Part shown: piece by piece, positions 10,962-13,510 of the stretch
How the letters are laid out: every line of letters starts with the position of its first letter
How positions within the stretch are numbered: position 1 is the first letter of the stretch
Assembly: GCA_937904535.1 (NCBI GenBank)
Contig: CALELC010000174.1
Span: 1 to 13,510 of the forward strand
Origin: an uncultured Planctomycetaceae bacterium
GTDB taxonomy: Bacteria > Planctomycetota > Planctomycetia > Pirellulales > Pirellulaceae
Reading direction: 5' to 3'
DNA: 13,510 nucleotides
Notes under the pieces: model-generated
The model's input: only the letters and a program-made list of their open reading frames with translations
The model's database searches: none
What the model was told of the DNA's origin: nothing
Position numbers and translations under genes: made by a program

Positions 10962-11864
10962 TTAGTTGGTTGACTCGAGAACCTCACCGGCGTTGGCGGT
11001 GGACAAGCCGCGCCAAATCTGCAGGTTGATGGTCTCGGAATAGAACTTCACCGAGCCGTCACCCAAGACCGAGTTCACGCCGCCGGGGTGCAAACTTCGC
11101 GAGGCAAACATCGCCGGATTCTCAGCGGTCGAAATATCACATGGCATCCCGGGCACTGGATTGCAGTAGCCGAGGGTGTAAATCCGGTCCGGCAACGGGC
11201 TGTTAATAGCCAGGTAAGTGGTGAACTTCGATGCATCACCCCACCAGATAAACCCGCGCAAGTCCGACTTTTGTCCTTGCCGCACTTCGCTTACCAACAG
11301 CGTGTTGCTGGTGCCGTCGACCAGGTTCCGCATGCCGATACGTTTGGTGACGTCCTGCACAAAGGGAGCATCGCCGAAAACGACACCGTTCAGGTTCGCC
11401 TGTTGCGCGGCGCCTGTGTTACCAAAGTTGACCGCATAGTTATGATTCGTCATCTGTCCGATCGGCCGGTTCTCGAGGTCGCTTGGTCAGGTAAAAACGG
11501 GATACCGCTTGCCGGTAACGTTGGTGACATTAGGCTCACCCCCGTATCGCGGACCGGTCTCGTCTGTCCCGCCCCAGTTTTGATACAAGTCGGCGACATT
11601 TCCCAGTTCGACATATGGCATCACCGGAATCATCCACGTGCCAAAGCAGCATGCTGCGTGAGCTGCCGGGAAACGGTTGTAGGTGTCATGATAGTTATGC
11701 ATCGCCAACCCGATTTGCTTCAAGTTGTTCGTGCATGACATGCGGCGAGCCGCTTCGCGGGCGGCCTGAACAGCGGGAAGTAACAGCCCGACCATCACGC
11801 CGATGATTGCGATCACGACCAGCAATTCAACGAGGGTAAACCCCCTCCGAGATAAGGACTTCAT
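10962..11864 (-). CDS. DUF1559 prepilin-like protein with one in-frame UGA (possible selenoprotein)
   Basis: This is a 300-codon gene of the DUF1559 (SBP_bac_10) family, large in planctomycetes; the proteins resemble type II/IV pseudopilins and their role is poorly known. The N-terminus MKSLSRRG, FTLVELLVVIAIIG is a prepilin signal: cleavage is expected after G8, E13 is the conserved +5 glutamate, and a hydrophobic helix follows. Next come the family stretches LLPAVQAAREAARR and NNLKQIGLAMHNYHD. The C-terminal H-x9-DG motif is intact (H259, D269, G270). Codon 126 is TGA, placed at the cysteine of the usual CPSD motif: VFT, stop, PSD. The reading frame is the same on both sides, and no other stop or shift occurs before TAA. 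A ribosome-binding site AGGGAG (11874-11879) sits nine bases before the ATG. If UGA ends translation, a 125-residue fragment results, and the remainder could start only at M138. Alternatives to recoding are a fresh nonsense mutation or a base error. Confidence 0.85.
11458..11469 (-). promoter_or_regulatory. Weak hairpin downstream of the in-frame UGA (possible SECIS-like element)
   Basis: Minus-strand CCGG (11469-11466) can pair with TCGG (11461-11458) around the loop CCGA; if the terminal G-U pair stays open, the loop becomes GCCGAU with G first. The loop begins about 20 bases after the UGA, within the distance range known for bacterial SECIS elements. An alternative four-pair fold (11476-11473 with 11461-11458) has an 11-base loop that also begins with G. 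Both stems are short, so this is weak support. Confidence 0.2.
11487..11489 (-). other. In-frame TGA at a conserved cysteine position (candidate Sec codon)
   Basis: The codon reads TGA on the minus strand, flanked by GTT TTT ACC and CCA AGC GAC (VFT and PSD). DUF1559 proteins usually read F-L-C-P-S-D here, so the stop replaces cysteine exactly. The next base is C, a context known to favour UGA readthrough. TGC or TGT to TGA is a single-base change, so a mutation explains it equally simply unless homologues share the TGA. Confidence 0.6.
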
Positions 11865-11925
11865 ACCGACTAGCTCCCTGAAAAGAAATAAAACAGCAAA
11901 CCCGGTGGTAATAGAACGTTAAAGC

Positions 11926-12390
11926 TTAAGAGGTCGTTAAGTCGAAACGCAGCTCTTTATTGCCCTGAGGAGCAACGTCGACCTCCAACTCGGTTTTGAG
12001 GTTGAACTTGGCGGGAATCCGCTCCACAGCCACCTGCCGCTGACTCTCGGGTCCCGGCGGTTGGTTGGGGTCGACTTCCACTCCACTACCAGCCGCGAAC
12101 ACGCGGACTTGATACTTGCCAGGTGTGGCGCCCTGGGTAGCAGGAATATCGAAGGCACCGTCCTTAACGACTCCGCCTGTGATCGTTCCCGCAGGATCTT
12201 GCGGATGAAATTCAATCGAGCCCCGATCCAGCGGTTGTCCGTCGAGAAAGACCTGGCCGGCGAGCGGGACTCGACCGTTCGTGTCGGCGCCGCACCCCAC
12301 CGTGATCGCACTGACCAGCACACAAGCCAGCGGAACCAGACGAGCTAGAAACGGCCCTCCGGCAGCTGCTCGGACGCAGTTGCAAAACAT
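11926..12390 (-). CDS. Small lipoprotein with carboxypeptidase-regulatory/transthyretin-like domain
   Basis: This 154-residue secreted lipoprotein has a basic N-terminus, a hydrophobic signal helix (LVPLACVLVSAITVG) and a probable lipidated cysteine at residue 33. The lipobox TVGC is imperfect because position -3 is T. The mature part (about 35-115) has the beta-sandwich pattern of carboxypeptidase-regulatory-like domains: PLAGQVFLDGQPLDRGSI, then TGGVVKDGAFDIP, then PGKYQVRV. Such proteins are common planctomycete surface lipoproteins, frequently next to DUF1559 genes; no molecular function is known. ATG 12390 is chosen over the in-frame GTG at 12405 because a GGTGAGG ribosome-binding site lies five bases before it. 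The stop is 61 bp before the DUF1559 start, and no terminator lies between, so the two are likely one operon. By inference the two products work together at the cell envelope. Confidence 0.85.
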   Translation of the reverse strand: MFCNCVRAAAGGPFLARLVPLACVLVSAITVGCGADTNGRVPLAGQVFLDGQPLDRGSIEFHPQDPAGTITGGVVKDGAFDIPATQGATPGKYQVRVFAAGSGVEVDPNQPPGPESQRQVAVERIPAKFNLKTELEVDVAPQGNKELRFDLTTS

Positions 12391-12395
12391 CAATA

Positions 12396-12402
12396 CCTCA
12401 CC
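12396..12402 (-). promoter_or_regulatory. Ribosome-binding site that decides the lipoprotein start
   Basis: Minus-strand GGTGAGG lies five bases upstream of ATG 12390. It falls within the codons that would follow the alternative GTG start at 12405, which itself has no such site. This favours the shorter, ATG-started protein. Confidence 0.6.
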
Positions 12403-12551
12403 CACGCACTAGAGAATCAATAAGGAACAGACGAAAAGATCCTGACGCGGTTGCTCACGCAAACCCTGACGAAAACAGCGGGCGGATTTCTCCGTAATCG
12501 CCCCGACAAACCCAGAGCTCCTGGACTACCGTGCTTCGCACTCGGCAAGAC

Positions 12552-12564
12552 TAGCTTGAAGCTA
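12552..12564. promoter_or_regulatory. Palindrome overlapping the candidate -10 box (possible operator)
   Basis: TAGCTT and AAGCTA form a perfect 6-bp inverted repeat around a single central G. The palindrome covers the proposed -10 hexamer and the bases just downstream of it, where a repressor dimer would block RNA polymerase. The symmetry is seen; the operator role is inferred, and no regulator gene is nearby. Confidence 0.3.
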
Positions 12565-12588
12565 ATCGTTGCGGGGGGCAAATGTCAA
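12559..12588 (-). promoter_or_regulatory. Candidate sigma-70-type promoter of the lipoprotein-DUF1559 unit
   Basis: A perfect -35 box TTGACA (12588-12583, minus strand) is followed after 18 bases by TAGCTT (12564-12559), which matches the -10 consensus at only three of six positions. Transcription would begin near 12550, giving a leader of about 160 bases before ATG 12390. The -35 box is convincing; the -10 is weak, which would fit a regulated promoter. Confidence 0.4.
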
Positions 12589-13459
12589 GAAAAATCGACG
12601 GGGCAAGCTAGGAAGACGAATTACGTCCGCCTGCGAGAGAAAGCCCCTGCTGCATACCACCTCAACATCTCAGACATCCCAGGCGAACCAGAACGCCTAC
12701 TCAGGCAAGTCGCTGAACGGTCACGCATCTTGCTTAACTTGGCCTCGCTGACTGAGTCACACGGTATGCACAGGTGATCCTGAGGGATCGCGTCGCCCGG
12801 CGGGTCCGAGCGACGAGTGATAGCAACGCAGGTAGCAATGTCGGTGCCAGCAGGGTAATAGCGGGGCACAGGGTGTCGCAGCACCATTTCCAGCCAGTGA
12901 CAACCGAGCTTACTACGTTACATTACTCGCCCTTCAAATCGTCTGTCGGGACTTTCTGCCCCACAGAAGAATCAAAAATTAGTTTCAGCCAGAGCTCACC
13001 GGTAGACCGCTGAGCTCAGCACTTGCCTTGAATCTAGGCACCTCGGCTACTTCTTGAGCACCGGTCCCAGCCGTTGCTGCAATGCGCGTGGCACCGCAGA
13101 GTCGGGAGGCTACGGGTGAGGTGGCGTGGCGGAACCGCCCCATTGCCTGAGTACGCGAGGAGCATGGCTCGGGAGCTTCTCAGCCAACCACGACCATCAA
13201 CTACTACGCTGCCAACGCGGCACTCAGGCTGCAGCTTTCCAAACCCACTCGTCAGGCACGACGAGTCCGCCAGCGAGCGGCAGCTTGCAATAAAAGAGGA
13301 GCCAGCTCTCTGTAGTCGCCATCACTAGCCGGAGTCACTACCTTGGCAGCCACGATCCGACGGCAGACTTTGCTTGAGTACCGGGAAGTTGACCTTCAGC
13401 CATCTTCAGTTGGACTTAGGCCGCTTCCCGATGCTGAGAATATTGAAACCAGCAGAGTA

Positions 13460-13504
13460 TAGGAGTGACCGTTTGCTTGCTGACCTAGCAGCATGTCGCT
13501 CCTA
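13460..13504. repeat. Two-tier inverted repeat (hairpin) at the right edge
   Basis: TAGGAGTGAC (13460-13469) pairs with GTCGCTCCTA (13495-13504) over 10 bp, with one G-U if read on the plus strand. Inside it TTGCT (13477-13481) pairs with AGCAG (13487-13491) around a five-base loop, giving a stem-internal loop-stem shape. No poly-T follows within the window. It could be part of a small RNA, a leader element or a DNA repeat; none of these can be decided here. Confidence 0.4.
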
Positions 13505-13510
13505 GCGGCC

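Larger units (their letters stand above)
12406..13510. other. 1.1-kb region without a convincing gene
   Basis: The left part holds the leader and candidate promoter of the minus-strand lipoprotein unit. From about 12600 to the right edge, open frames are short (the longest is 108 codons), lack ribosome-binding sites, and their translations show no recognisable domain or periodic hydrophobicity. Several inverted repeats occur: GCTGAGCTCAGC (13009-13020), a perfect 7-bp stem at 13247-13253/13260-13266, a GGCG/CGCC stem near 13125-13140, and a longer structure at 13460-13504. No tRNA cloverleaf, rRNA match, CRISPR repeat or transposon end was recognised. Confidence 0.55.

Noticed and set aside
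11454..11489. Frameshift as the cause of the split DUF1559 gene
   Set aside because: Both halves are in the same frame; the only interruption is one TGA codon, so no insertion or deletion is needed.
12451..12777. 108-codon plus-strand open frame
   Set aside because: It crosses the candidate promoter of the opposite unit, has no ribosome-binding site, and its translation shows no family resemblance.
12621..13328. Short open frames of about 80-90 codons on both strands
   Set aside because: Composition looks like random translation (rich in R, S, C), with no start signals and no domain.
12406..13510. tRNA, CRISPR array or insertion sequence
   Set aside because: No cloverleaf with a T-loop, no regularly spaced direct repeats and no transposase-like translation were found.

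Overview
The window looks like chromosomal DNA from a planctomycete, most likely of the Pirellulaceae (Rhodopirellula-like) type. This is inferred from three things: a DUF1559 prepilin-like gene preceded by a small lipoprotein with a carboxypeptidase-regulatory/transthyretin-like fold, which is a hallmark pairing of that phylum; moderately high GC; and weak or absent Shine-Dalgarno sites before several genes. No rRNA, tRNA, CRISPR array, transposase or integrase is visible.

Layout. Bases 1-8990 are a plus-strand run: the 3' end of rpoB, complete rpoC, a lactate-permease-family (LldP) transporter, and a Rep/PcrA/UvrD-type superfamily 1 DNA helicase. The gaps are short (55 bp rpoC-permease, 24 bp permease-helicase), so read-through is likely. 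The usual rpsL/rpsG genes do not follow rpoC. An 11-bp hairpin with a GCAA tetraloop lies between rpoB and rpoC. A second strong hairpin sits in the first codons of the permease.

At 8990/9034 transcription converges on a minus-strand GAF plus SpoIIE/PP2C-like protein. The metal-binding aspartates of its phosphatase domain appear to be replaced, so it is probably a pseudophosphatase. Upstream of it is a G-quadruplex-type sequence.

Bases 10891-12588 form a compact minus-strand transcription unit: a TTGACA promoter candidate with an overlapping palindrome, a lipoprotein gene, a DUF1559 gene, and a clear intrinsic terminator. The DUF1559 gene is interrupted by a single in-frame TGA exactly where the family has the cysteine of its conserved CPSD motif. 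The 174 codons after it are open and keep all family features. This is the most interesting signal in the window: it suggests a selenocysteine codon or programmed readthrough, with a very recent nonsense mutation or a sequencing error as the alternative.

The last 1.1 kb (12406-13510) has no convincing gene. It holds the leader of the minus-strand unit and several inverted repeats, including a two-tier hairpin at the right edge.
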